NCBI GenBank assembly: GCA_029251405.1
Contig: JAQXDK010000020.1
Location: forward strand, 1 to 64,000
Source of the DNA: Flavobacteriales bacterium
GTDB lineage: Bacteria > Bacteroidota > Bacteroidia > Flavobacteriales_D > Parvicellaceae
DNA length: 64,000 nucleotides
Direction of reading: 5' to 3'
The notes below the pieces were generated by a model. The model saw only the letters and a list, made by a program, of their open reading frames with translations. It did no database searches and was not told the origin of the DNA. Numbering within the stretch: the first letter of the stretch is position 1; each line of letters begins with the position of its first letter. Below are positions 55,225-64,000 of the stretch, one piece after another. The position numbers were made by a program, and so were the translations under genes.

Positions 55225-58200
55225 TTGCATTATAATTCTATTCTTAGAAAAACATTTTCATTAATTGTTTTAGTTGTCCTTATAGGATACAATACTAAAG
55301 CAAATAATGTTCCTAGTGCACCAATTATAGCGCTTGATTCACCTGATATCGATTTAATTTTCCCGATTAATGATCCTCTAGACCCAACCAATTTTTCTCT
55401 TGGTTTAATTGATTTCAATCTTCCATTAAATATTCAAAATAACATACATTTTGATCCTGTGACAGGTAATTATGTATACAATTCTTTATTGGGAGACAGT
55501 TTAAATTTTAGACCTTCTAGTGAAGTTTCACTATCAGAGTATTTGAAATTACAACATCAGGAATCAATGGATGATTTTTGGAAGAAAAAATTAGATGAAA
55601 TATCTGATTACAAGTACAAAAAAGTGGAAGATGAGATTAAGATAAATGGACCACCAGAAAAGAAAATGTTTGGTAGTGATTTTGTTGAAATTAGACCTCA
55701 AGGATCTGCAGAACTAAGTTTTGGTCTTAATTCTTCAAGAACTGACAACCCTGTACTTCCAGAGAGAAATAGAAGTTTAACAACTTTTGATTTTGACCAA
55801 AAAATTCAGATGAATTTGACTGGGAAAATTGGAGATTTAATGGACTTGGGGTTTAATTATAATACTGAAGCAACTTTTGATTTTGACAATCAGCTTAATC
55901 TTGATTATTCTGGGAAAGAGGATGATATTCTACAAAAATTAGAAGCGGGAAATGTTTCTCTTCCTTTAAACAGTACTTTAATTTCTGGAAGTCAAAGTCT
56001 GTTTGGAATAAAGTCTGAGCTGAAATTTGGAAAACTAACTGCTACAACTGTGCTGTCTCAGCAAAAAGGGCAGAAAAAAGAAATAGAAGTGTCTGGTGGA
56101 GCACAGCTTAATGAGTTTGAAATAAATGCAGATAATTACGAGGAAAATAGACATTTTTTCTTAAGTTTTTTTTTCAGAGATAGTTATAATCAATCTATGA
56201 AAACACTTCCTATGATTACTTCTGGGATTCAGATTCAGAGAATCGAAGTTTGGGTAACAAACAGAAATAATACGATACAAAATACAAGAAACATTCTTTG
56301 TTTTTCTGATTTAGGAGAACCTAAAATTAATCAGCTGGAAAACCCACTATGGATTTCTGGAGGCTATTCAGTACCAGATAATTCACATAATTCGCTCTAC
56401 AATAATATAAATACCAACTCTAATATTAGAAATTATGTAAATGCTAGTAATGAACTCTCTGGATCAAATTATAATATGAATCAAGGAATTGAGTTCGAAA
56501 AAGTGGAAAATGCAAGAATGCTAAGCTCTAACGAATTTTCTTACAACTCAGTTTTAGGTTTTATATCCTTAAATCAGTCATTAAATAACGACCAAGTCCT
56601 TGGGGTTGCTTATCAGTATACCTATGCTGGAAAAACCTATCAAGTCGGAGAGCTCTCTACTGATGGTGTTGCTGGACAAAGTGCGCTCTATTTAAAGTTG
56701 TTAAAATCTACTATTAGAAACCCAAAGAAAAAATTATGGGATTTAATGATGAAAAATGTATATTCTCTTGGGGCTTACCAAGTATCTTCTGACAATTTTA
56801 GACTGGATATTTGGTATAATAACCCTTCAACTTCAATTGATATTAATTACATTCCTAAGCCGGGGGTTGATGATAAATTATTAATTCAGCTTTTAGATCT
56901 TGACAGACTCAATCAGCAACAACAACTTTATCAAGATGGATTATTTGATTTTGTGCCGATTACATCTGCTCAGGGAAAAATCGCAAATGGTGGAACTATA
57001 AATCCTAGAAATGGAAAACTTTATTTTACAACAATTGAGCCTTTCGGTAAAAGTATAGAACAAAAAATGTTGAACGAAGGTATTTCTAGCTCCATAATTG
57101 AAAAAGTAGCTTTCACACAACTTTACGACAGTACCAAGACTGCTGCTCAACAACTTCCTGAGTTAAACAGATTTAAAATAAGAGGAACTTATCAATCCTC
57201 TGTAAGCTCTGAAATTTCTTTAAATGCTATGAATATTCCTCAAGGCTCTGTTGTTGTAACTGCTGGTGGTCAAATTTTAACCGAAGGAGCTCAATATATG
57301 GTTGATTATAATCTGGGAAGAGTTAAAATTTTAGACGATGGTATACTTAGTTCTGGAACTCCAATAAAAATTTCTCTGGAAAGTAATTCTCTTTTTAGTG
57401 TTCAAATGAAAACTTTACTGGGAACACACTTAGATTATAAAATCAATAAAGATGCTAATATTGGAGCTACAATTCTAAAGTTAAAAGAAAGACCTCTTAC
57501 TCCTAAAGTAAATGCAGGAGACGAGCCAATTTCTAACACAATGTTAGGAATTGATGGAGGGTTTAAGAAAGAAGTTCCAATTTTAACGAAATGGGTCGAC
57601 ATGTTACCATTTATTGAAACCAAGAAAAAGTCCATTTTGAATTTTTCGGGCGAGGTTGCAGCATTGATCCCAGGTCACAATAAGGCCATTGATATTACTC
57701 AAGAAAATGGATCTTCTTATATTGACGATTTTGAAGGCAGTCAGAGTGCTATTGACATACGAACTATTAATAATTGGGTTCTGGCCTCAGTTCCTCAAGG
57801 GCAGCCAAACCTTTTCCCAGAAGCTTCTCTTTATAACGACATCAACTACGGAAAGAATCGAGCAAAATTTTCGTGGTATGTGATAGACCCCTTGTTTCAC
57901 AGTAAAACTTCTTCGTTAACACCAGGCCATTTGAAAGGTTCAGCATTTCAAAAAAATCATTTAATGAGACAGGTTTTAGTGGACGAGGTTTTCCCAAATA
58001 AACAACTAGGTACTGGACAGCTGACTAATATTCCCATTTTTGATATTTCTTATTACCCTAAAGAAAGAGGACCTTATAATTTTGATGTTCAACCAGGAAG
58101 TTACAGTGCAGGTTTAAACCAAGTTACAGGTCAGTTAAACAATCCTGAAACAAGGTGGGGAGGGATTATGAGAACATTAACTACCAATGATTTTGAAGCA

Positions 58201-61200
58201 GCAAATATAGAATTCATTCAATTTTGGGTAATGGATCCGTTCAATGAAGATTCAGAAAATAGTTCTGGTGGTGAATTTTATTTTAACCTTGGTAATGTTT
58301 CTGAAGATTTGCTTAGAGATGGTAGAAAATCTTTTGAAAATGGATTACCACCTGACGGTGATTACGACGCTTACTCTAATGAGCTAGAATATACTGCATG
58401 GGGAGTAGTTCCAAATACTCAAGTGATAGTCAATGCATTTAATAATAATTTATCTTCAAGACAATTTCAGGACATTGGTTTTGATGGTTTGTCGGATAGT
58501 CAGGAATTATCCTATTTCGATAATTATGTATCTAAAATTCAAAATCATATTTCAGATCCAAATATCATATCGAAAATCATCAACGATCCATCTGGCGACA
58601 ATTTTAACTACTACAGGGACGACGATTATGATATTCAAGAGCTAAGCATTCGAGACAGATATAAAAACTACAACAACCCCGATGGTAATTCTCCAACTTC
58701 AGAGATGTCAGACACCATGAATGCTGATAAATACCCTACTTCTGCTTCTACCTTACCAAATGTTGAGGATATTAATCTGGACAATAATTTAAGTGAGTCT
58801 GAAAGTTATTTTCAGTACAAAATAGACTTCAAACCAAACAAAATGGAGGTAGGTAAAAATTTCATTACCGATAAAGTACAGCATATTGATCCAGAAACTC
58901 AAAAAGAAGTTTATTGGTATCAATTCAGAGTTCCTGTAACTGCCTACTCTAAAAGGGTGAACGATATTCAAGATTTTAGATCTATTCGTTTTATTAGAAT
59001 GTTTTTACATGGATGGAGTGAAAATGTGACATTAAGATTTGCTAGATTGGAATTAATTAGAGGAGAATGGAGAAGATATTTAGGTAGTTTACTTGCAGAC
59101 GGAGAATATATTCAAAATGAAGAGGCCAATACATTTTTTAATATAAGCGCAGTAAATCTCGAAGATAACGGTACTAGAGATCCTATAAATTATGTTTTAC
59201 CAGAAGGAATTATTAGGGAAACTAATTATCAGACTGCAAACCTTGCTCAACAGAACGAACAGAGTTTGGTTTTAGATGTATGTGGTTTAAAAGACGGAGA
59301 TTCTAGAGCAATCTATAGAAATGTAACCCTTGATATTAGGAATTACAATAAAATTCAAATGTTTGTTCATGGGGAGTCTAACGCAGGTTCAGAACCAATT
59401 AACGATAATGAAGCTACTGTATTTGTAAGATTGGGTACTGACTTTGTGTCCAATTATTATGAATATGAAATGCCTGTTAAAATATCAAGTTGGGGAAATA
59501 ATACTGCTAGTTCTGTTTGGCCCCAAGAAAATAATTTAACTATTAATTTAAATCATCTTAAAGATTTAAAGAAAAATCGAAATGCTACAGATTACAGCAA
59601 TTTTGATAGATTTACAAGAGTAGATCCTGATAACTCCAGTTCTAATATTACTGTGGTGGGGAATCCAAATCTACAAGGTGTTAAGACCATAATGATTGGA
59701 GTAAGAAACCCTAAAAGTAACGATCCAAATAATCAATGGAAACCCGACGATGGTTTAGAAAAATGTTTGGAAGTCTGGGTTAACGAATTAAGACTTAGTG
59801 ACTTTAATGAAAATGGAGGCTGGGCTGCAATAGGAAGAATGACTGCAAATCTTGCAGATTTTGCTGATGTAGCATTGTCAGGTAATTATTCAACACCTGG
59901 GTTTGGAAGTATCGAAAAACGAGTAAGTGAAAGACAACAAGAATTTATTTACGGTTTTGACGCGTCAACAACTGTAAATTTGGATAAGTTTTTCGGAGAT
60001 CAATCGGGTATCAACTTACCAATGTACGTTGGTTATTCAAGAAACATTATTAAACCTTTATATGATCCACTTAGTCCAGATTTGTTATTTGAAAAAGGAA
60101 TTACTGAGCCAGAAAAATTATGGAATGATCGATTTTATAATGGAATTGACTTAACGGAGAGAAAATCCATAAACTTTACAAACATTAAATTTAATACCAA
60201 GAAAAAAAGTAAGTCTCCGAAAAAAAAGATAACTAAAGAAGAAGTTCTTAAGGAAAGTGAAAGTGAAAGTGAAAAAACAACAGAAAAGACAAAACCTAAA
60301 AAGAAGAAAATTAATTCACAGAAAATTGCCCTGCCTTGGGATATTTCAAATTTTAGTTTTAACTATTCATTTACGGAACTTTCTCATAGAGACATCAATA
60401 CGAGACAAGACTTACAGCGAAATTACTTAGGTTCTGTCAATTATCTTTATAACAGTAAGGTTAAAGCCTTTGAGCCATTTAAAAAGAATAAATTTTTAAG
60501 AAAATCAAAATGGCTAAGACTAATAAGAGATTTTAATATTTATCTACTACCCAAACAAATTGCAATTAGATCAAACATGAATAGAACCTATAATGTTTTT
60601 TCTACGAGGTATAATTTTCCTGGTGGAGAAAATTTTGAAGTTCCACAGTACGGAAAACAATTTAATTGGGATAGGAATTACGACTTTAAGTATGATATCA
60701 CGAAAAATTTGAAATTTGATTTACAGGCTACAAATGGTGCTTTTGTTACTGAAACACCAGGAAGAATCGACTACGGTATTTTCGGATACGATAACCAAGA
60801 CGATAAAGATGTTGTAAATAACAGCTTGAAAACATTTGGTGAAAACATGAATTACAATCATGTGGGAAATGTTTCGTTTAAATGGCCTTTGAAAAACTTT
60901 CCTTTAACCGATTGGATTTCTTTAACAACGAGGTATACTGGAAATTTTGATTGGACAAGAGCTCCTTTGGCTCTTGACAATGATACGTTGTCAGTTGGTA
61001 ACATTCTTCAAAATTCAAGAGTTTTAGCATGGTCAGGTAAATTAAATTTTATTACCCTATACAATAAAGTTCCTTATTTAAAAAAAGTAAATAGAAAATA
61101 TGGCAATTCCAGAAACTCAAGATCAAGGAGTAATACAACTAAAGGTGGTAAAAAAGATAAAGTGAATCCAGAAAAATCTGAGGTGGTCAAGAAAAAGAAA

Positions 61201-62634
61201 GAGGCAGAGTCTAATAAATTAATCGATCAATTTGCTAGGTTACTAATGTCTGTAAAAAGTATAAATGCAACATTTAATACTAATGATGGAATCATGCTCC
61301 CAGGATATGCCAACAGAACCAATTTATTAGGAATGGATAATAATTGGTCAGCTCCAGGGATTGATTTTATTTCTGGGGGATACCAAGAAAGAGATTTATT
61401 AGGAAATAAAACTGACTTTATATTCGCTCACTATGCAGCAGGTAACAGTTGGTTGGTAGATACAAATAATTACCAATACATCAGTACTCAATATACGGTA
61501 AACCACACAGAAAACATGACCTTTAAAGCTTCAGTAAAACCTATTAAAAGTCTTAGAATAGATCTTTCGGCCGATCGTAATTTAATGGAAAATAAAACCT
61601 CAAATCTTGGATTAGATGACGATCGTTATTTTGAACTATTAAATAACCAGTTTAACGGATCTTTTAGCACTTCAATAATTTCTTTGAAAACAGCTTTTGG
61701 ACCTGATAAAATGAATGATACAACATTGACCAACCAAATTTGGGAAAACTTACTTTCTTACAGGCAATCGATTTCGAAACTAATGTCTCAATCGAATCCT
61801 AACTCAAATAATAATTTAGAAAATTCCGGTTATTACACCGGTTATGATAGTACACAACAAGATGTAATTATAGGGTCATTTATGTGTGCTTACCTTGGTG
61901 AAACACCTACTTTAAGTAATATTAATCCAATGAGCAGGAAAATACCAGTTCCAAATTGGAGAATTACTTTTGATGGATTAGGAAAGATTAAATCTCTTAG
62001 AAAATATATTAAAAAATTGTCTTTTACTCATGCCTACAGATCTAACTTTTCGGTTGGAAATTATACTACAAATTTAAGTGGCCAGTGGGATGAAAATGGC
62101 AATGCAACTGAGACTGATATTGCTGGAAACTATATTTCTCAAAAACAAATTATGACCTTGAATATTCTTGAACAATTTGCGCCATTATTAGGTGTTGATT
62201 TAACATTGTCAAATAATATGTCTGTAAAGTTTGAGGTTAAAAAAGACAGAAATATTTCTTTAAGTTTAGCGAATAATCAAATAACAGAGATTAAAGGAAG
62301 TGAAATTAAGTTTGGATCTGGGTACACTTGGAGAAAATTATCTCTACCTTTTAAAATTGCTGGTAAAACATTAGATCCTAGTGATTTAAGAATGAGACTG
62401 GATGTTTCAATAAGAGATAATAAAACTATAACCAGGAAAATTGTCGAAAACCAAAATCAAGCAACAGCAGGACAGAGAGCTGTAAGCATTCAATTTTCAG
62501 GAGATTACAATTTGACCAAGCAATTAATGTTGAGAATCTATTTTGACAGAAGAGTAAACACACCTTTTGTTTCGACTTCTTTTCCAACTGCAAATACTAA
62601 TGCTGGTTTTGCAATTAGATTTCAACTTAGATGA
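55225..62634 (+). CDS. sprA: Type IX secretion system outer-membrane translocon SprA (Sov)
   Basis: 2469 residues, the normal giant size. SprA forms a single-chain 36-strand barrel through which type IX cargo leaves the cell. It begins at a TTG (55225), 9 nt after ruvA, with a signal peptide (FSLIVLVVLIGYNTKA). The N-terminal region includes FGSDFVEIRPQGSAELSFGLNSSRTDNP, and the long beta-rich chain ends in AGFAIRFQLR. Two low-complexity, lysine/glutamate-rich stretches interrupt it: about 1650-1700 (KKKSKSPKKK, KTTEKTKPKKKK) and about 1965-2000 (RSRSNTTKGGKKDK). Neighbours ruvA and gcvH are the family's usual ones. Confidence 0.95.
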   Translation: MHYNSILRKTFSLIVLVVLIGYNTKANNVPSAPIIALDSPDIDLIFPINDPLDPTNFSLGLIDFNLPLNIQNNIHFDPVTGNYVYNSLLGDSLNFRPSSEVSLSEYLKLQHQESMDDFWKKKLDEISDYKYKKVEDEIKINGPPEKKMFGSDFVEIRPQGSAELSFGLNSSRTDNPVLPERNRSLTTFDFDQKIQMNLTGKIGDLMDLGFNYNTEATFDFDNQLNLDYSGKEDDILQKLEAGNVSLPLNSTLISGSQSLFGIKSELKFGKLTATTVLSQQKGQKKEIEVSGGAQLNEFEINADNYEENRHFFLSFFFRDSYNQSMKTLPMITSGIQIQRIEVWVTNRNNTIQNTRNILCFSDLGEPKINQLENPLWISGGYSVPDNSHNSLYNNINTNSNIRNYVNASNELSGSNYNMNQGIEFEKVENARMLSSNEFSYNSVLGFISLNQSLNNDQVLGVAYQYTYAGKTYQVGELSTDGVAGQSALYLKLLKSTIRNPKKKLWDLMMKNVYSLGAYQVSSDNFRLDIWYNNPSTSIDINYIPKPGVDDKLLIQLLDLDRLNQQQQLYQDGLFDFVPITSAQGKIANGGTINPRNGKLYFTTIEPFGKSIEQKMLNEGISSSIIEKVAFTQLYDSTKTAAQQLPELNRFKIRGTYQSSVSSEISLNAMNIPQGSVVVTAGGQILTEGAQYMVDYNLGRVKILDDGILSSGTPIKISLESNSLFSVQMKTLLGTHLDYKINKDANIGATILKLKERPLTPKVNAGDEPISNTMLGIDGGFKKEVPILTKWVDMLPFIETKKKSILNFSGEVAALIPGHNKAIDITQENGSSYIDDFEGSQSAIDIRTINNWVLASVPQGQPNLFPEASLYNDINYGKNRAKFSWYVIDPLFHSKTSSLTPGHLKGSAFQKNHLMRQVLVDEVFPNKQLGTGQLTNIPIFDISYYPKERGPYNFDVQPGSYSAGLNQVTGQLNNPETRWGGIMRTLTTNDFEAANIEFIQFWVMDPFNEDSENSSGGEFYFNLGNVSEDLLRDGRKSFENGLPPDGDYDAYSNELEYTAWGVVPNTQVIVNAFNNNLSSRQFQDIGFDGLSDSQELSYFDNYVSKIQNHISDPNIISKIINDPSGDNFNYYRDDDYDIQELSIRDRYKNYNNPDGNSPTSEMSDTMNADKYPTSASTLPNVEDINLDNNLSESESYFQYKIDFKPNKMEVGKNFITDKVQHIDPETQKEVYWYQFRVPVTAYSKRVNDIQDFRSIRFIRMFLHGWSENVTLRFARLELIRGEWRRYLGSLLADGEYIQNEEANTFFNISAVNLEDNGTRDPINYVLPEGIIRETNYQTANLAQQNEQSLVLDVCGLKDGDSRAIYRNVTLDIRNYNKIQMFVHGESNAGSEPINDNEATVFVRLGTDFVSNYYEYEMPVKISSWGNNTASSVWPQENNLTINLNHLKDLKKNRNATDYSNFDRFTRVDPDNSSSNITVVGNPNLQGVKTIMIGVRNPKSNDPNNQWKPDDGLEKCLEVWVNELRLSDFNENGGWAAIGRMTANLADFADVALSGNYSTPGFGSIEKRVSERQQEFIYGFDASTTVNLDKFFGDQSGINLPMYVGYSRNIIKPLYDPLSPDLLFEKGITEPEKLWNDRFYNGIDLTERKSINFTNIKFNTKKKSKSPKKKITKEEVLKESESESEKTTEKTKPKKKKINSQKIALPWDISNFSFNYSFTELSHRDINTRQDLQRNYLGSVNYLYNSKVKAFEPFKKNKFLRKSKWLRLIRDFNIYLLPKQIAIRSNMNRTYNVFSTRYNFPGGENFEVPQYGKQFNWDRNYDFKYDITKNLKFDLQATNGAFVTETPGRIDYGIFGYDNQDDKDVVNNSLKTFGENMNYNHVGNVSFKWPLKNFPLTDWISLTTRYTGNFDWTRAPLALDNDTLSVGNILQNSRVLAWSGKLNFITLYNKVPYLKKVNRKYGNSRNSRSRSNTTKGGKKDKVNPEKSEVVKKKKEAESNKLIDQFARLLMSVKSINATFNTNDGIMLPGYANRTNLLGMDNNWSAPGIDFISGGYQERDLLGNKTDFIFAHYAAGNSWLVDTNNYQYISTQYTVNHTENMTFKASVKPIKSLRIDLSADRNLMENKTSNLGLDDDRYFELLNNQFNGSFSTSIISLKTAFGPDKMNDTTLTNQIWENLLSYRQSISKLMSQSNPNSNNNLENSGYYTGYDSTQQDVIIGSFMCAYLGETPTLSNINPMSRKIPVPNWRITFDGLGKIKSLRKYIKKLSFTHAYRSNFSVGNYTTNLSGQWDENGNATETDIAGNYISQKQIMTLNILEQFAPLLGVDLTLSNNMSVKFEVKKDRNISLSLANNQITEIKGSEIKFGSGYTWRKLSLPFKIAGKTLDPSDLRMRLDVSIRDNKTITRKIVENQNQATAGQRAVSIQFSGDYNLTKQLMLRIYFDRRVNTPFVSTSFPTANTNAGFAIRFQLR

Positions 62635-62668
62635 TTTTTTTTGTTAATTTGCCATAAAATAATTGACT

Positions 62669-63046
62669 ATGAATATTCCTAAAGATTTAAAGTATACTAA
62701 AGATCATGAATGGATTAAAGTAGACGGAGACATTGCAACTATTGGAATTACCGATTTTGCTCAAGGTGAGCTCGGCGATATTGTATATGTAGAAGTAGAT
62801 ACTATAGATGAAACATTGGAAAAAGAAGAAGTTTTTGGAACAGTTGAAGCTGTTAAAACAGTATCTGATTTATTTATGCCTATTTCAGGTGAAATTATAG
62901 AATTTAACGAATCCTTAGAATCCAACCCTGAGAAAGTGAATGAAGACCCTTATAATGAGGGGTGGATGATAAAATTAAAGATGAGTGATTCGTCGGAATT
63001 AGAAGATTTATTATCTCCCGAAGACTATCAAAACACTGTAAGTTAA
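62669..63046 (+). CDS. gcvH: Glycine cleavage system protein H
   Basis: 125 residues from the ATG at 62669; a TTG two codons upstream also opens the frame. H carries the lipoyl group that shuttles methylamine between the P, T and L proteins. Seen: YTKDHEWIKVDGDIATIGITDFAQGELGDIVYVEVD, then the lipoylation site in FGTVEAVKTVSDLFMPISGEI (Lys of AVKTVS), and YNEGWMIKLKMSD near the end. It follows sprA by 34 nt. Confidence 0.96.
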   Translation: MNIPKDLKYTKDHEWIKVDGDIATIGITDFAQGELGDIVYVEVDTIDETLEKEEVFGTVEAVKTVSDLFMPISGEIIEFNESLESNPEKVNEDPYNEGWMIKLKMSDSSELEDLLSPEDYQNTVS

Positions 63047-63064
63047 ATACACTTTGGTATGATT

Positions 63065-63095
63065 TTTGGATATTTATATTTAAATACTAAATTTA
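63065..63095 (+). promoter_or_regulatory. Putative promoter of the tonB-like gene
   Basis: TTTG (63065-63068), a 19-nt spacer and TAAATTTA (63088-63095), which matches TAnnTTTG except the last base. The ATG follows at 63105. Confidence 0.45.
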
Positions 63096-63104
63096 CCATC
63101 TAAT

Positions 63105-63785
63105 ATGAAACCTAAAAAGAATATAGAAGTAGATGCAGAAGATATCAAATCAAGAACAGTTTATGTTCTTTCTGGTTTGGTTCTAGTAACCGCATTTATT
63201 TTATGTCTTGTCGAGTATAAAAAAATTGATTTAGCCGGAGCAAGTATCGAATCTTCACTGACAGCTTTGGAGGACGAAGAGGTTGTGGAAATTAATCCTA
63301 ATACGCCACCACCACCACCACCACCACCACCACCACCAGCTCCACCAGAAGAGGTAGAAGTTTTAGAAGAAGAAGATGAAAGAGAAGAAACGAATGTTAT
63401 AATTATAGATCAAGAGGCTGATATTGATATCGTTATTGAAGTTGAAGAAGAACCAGAACCAGTAGTAGAACAAATTTTTGATGTTGTTGAAGAAAATCCA
63501 GAATTTATTGGTGGAATGGCAAAATTGTATGAATTTTTAGGTAAAAACATACAATATCCTGAAATGGCAAAAGAGAATGGTATTCAAGGAAAAGTTTTTG
63601 TTCAGTTTGTAGTTTGGAAAGATGGAACCATAAAAGATGTTAAGGTCGTTAAGGGCGTACATAAAACATTAGATGGGGAAGCACAAAGAGTTGTAAAATC
63701 TATGCCTAAGTGGACACCAGGTAAACAAAGAGGGACTGCTGTAAATGCAAGATTTACACTTCCGATCAAATTTAGAATTAGTTAA
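63105..63785 (+). CDS. TonB family energy transducer
   Basis: 226 residues. One N-terminal membrane helix (about 19-38, VYVLSGLVLVTAFILCLVEY), a proline tract (11 Pro in a row at about 68-78), an acidic Glu/Val-rich spacer (about 80-130), and a C-terminal TonB domain at about 140-226: ENPEFIGGMAKLYEFLGKNIQYPEMAKENGIQGKVFVQFVV, VKGVHKTLDGEAQRVVKSMPKWTPGKQRG. It passes proton-motive force to outer-membrane transporters. The gene follows gcvH without the VanZ gene that often lies between them. It overlaps the stop of the convergent cysN via TTAA. Confidence 0.93.
   Translation: MKPKKNIEVDAEDIKSRTVYVLSGLVLVTAFILCLVEYKKIDLAGASIESSLTALEDEEVVEINPNTPPPPPPPPPPPAPPEEVEVLEEEDEREETNVIIIDQEADIDIVIEVEEEPEPVVEQIFDVVEENPEFIGGMAKLYEFLGKNIQYPEMAKENGIQGKVFVQFVVWKDGTIKDVKVVKGVHKTLDGEAQRVVKSMPKWTPGKQRGTAVNARFTLPIKFRIS
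63306..63338 (+). repeat. CCA trinucleotide repeat (11 units)
   Basis: Eleven consecutive CCA codons encode the proline tract of the TonB-like protein, followed by GCT and two more CCA. Unit changes by slippage would stay in frame and alter only spacer length. Confidence 0.9.
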
Positions 63786-64000
63786 ATAATCATTCCTGCA
63801 CCAACTGTGCTGTTGGTATTTTCGTCAATTAAAATTAAGCTACCAGTAGATCTATTTTTACTGTACTTGTCTATAAATAGGGGTTGAGTTACTCTAATTG
63901 AAATTCTGGCGATGTCATTACAGTTAATTTCCTTATTCTTTGGATTTCTGTGCAGTGTATTAATGTTAACCTTGTATAGAATTTCTTTAACAATTGCACG
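63782..64000 (-). CDS. cysN: Sulfate adenylyltransferase subunit 1 (CysN), C-terminal end, partial
   Basis: Only the last 72 residues are in the window; the rest lies beyond 64000. They read ILYKVNINTLHRNP, NDIARISIRVTQPLFIDKY and NRSTGSLILIDENTNSTVGAGMII, the conserved C-terminus of CysN (the GTPase subunit of ATP sulfurylase) and of CysNC fusions. The chain ends at this point, so no APS kinase domain follows and it is CysN rather than a CysNC fusion. Its TAA overlaps the stop of the convergent TonB gene within the palindrome TTAA. Confidence 0.9.
   Translation of the reverse strand, partial: RAIVKEILYKVNINTLHRNPKNKEINCNDIARISIRVTQPLFIDKYSKNRSTGSLILIDENTNSTVGAGMII

Noticed and set aside
63306-63338. 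CCA repeat as a possible CRISPR or phase-variation tract
   Set aside because: It is a simple triplet repeat coding for the proline spacer of a TonB protein; unit changes stay in frame.

Overview
The window comes from an AT-rich member of the Bacteroidota, most likely an aquatic, streamlined Flavobacteriales relative. This rests on several family markers: an lpxC/fabZ fusion, alternative complex III followed by coxBA, type IX secretion parts (SprA, the PorX regulator, a cargo with a type IX sorting tail), DUF4270 next to a short GT5 protein, and TAnnTTTG promoter elements. Shine-Dalgarno motifs are nearly absent. The genus cannot be told from the sequence.

Layout. 1-5.2 kb is the least conserved part. 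It holds a possible mini-lipoprotein, two small hypothetical proteins behind a structured leader, a propeller-like protein with one membrane span and a possible cytoplasmic DNA-binding tail, a CotH-kinase/lamin-tail lipoprotein, and a small ORF resembling the tail of a serine recombinase beside the 3' end of glmS. 5.2-15 kb carries glmS, a DUF4270 lipoprotein, a short glycogen-synthase-like protein, panC, a flippase-like membrane protein, aspS, an S41 protease, dCMP deaminase and tRNA-Leu(CAA). 15-25.9 kb carries prs-rplY-pth, two deoxynucleoside kinases, a GH3-family protein, a tiny membrane ORF, sppA, folK, an OmpA/TPR lipoprotein and a SPOR-like protein.

26.1-38.1 kb is one long respiratory operon, actABCDEF-coxBA. 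Alternative complex III oxidises quinol and passes electrons to an aa3-type oxidase. It ends in a terminator that overlaps the start of the next gene. 38.1-42.2 kb holds a barrel-like protein, ruvB, queG, a COX15/CtaA heme A synthase and a lipoprotein. 42.2-48.3 kb holds porX, a divergent HD hydrolase and the lipid A genes lpxD, lpxC/fabZ and lpxA. 48.3-52.2 kb holds an Omp28/DUF6029/TlpA operon and a type IX cargo protein. 52.4-64 kb holds maeB, ruvA, the giant translocon gene sprA, gcvH, a TonB protein and, cut by the window edge, the 3' end of cysN.

Most of the window is housekeeping and envelope biology with tight packing: 4-nt stop/start overlaps, convergent genes sharing palindromic stop codons, several TTG starts. 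I found no CRISPR array, intact insertion sequence, prophage or obvious defence system. The points most worth a second look are the membrane-anchored putative regulator at 1318, the dCMP deaminase whose conserved N-terminus lies upstream of any standard start codon, the terminator whose T-tract encodes a signal peptide at 38.1 kb, the recombinase-tail-like ORF beside glmS, and two unlisted micro-ORFs at 4-123 and 20313-20414.
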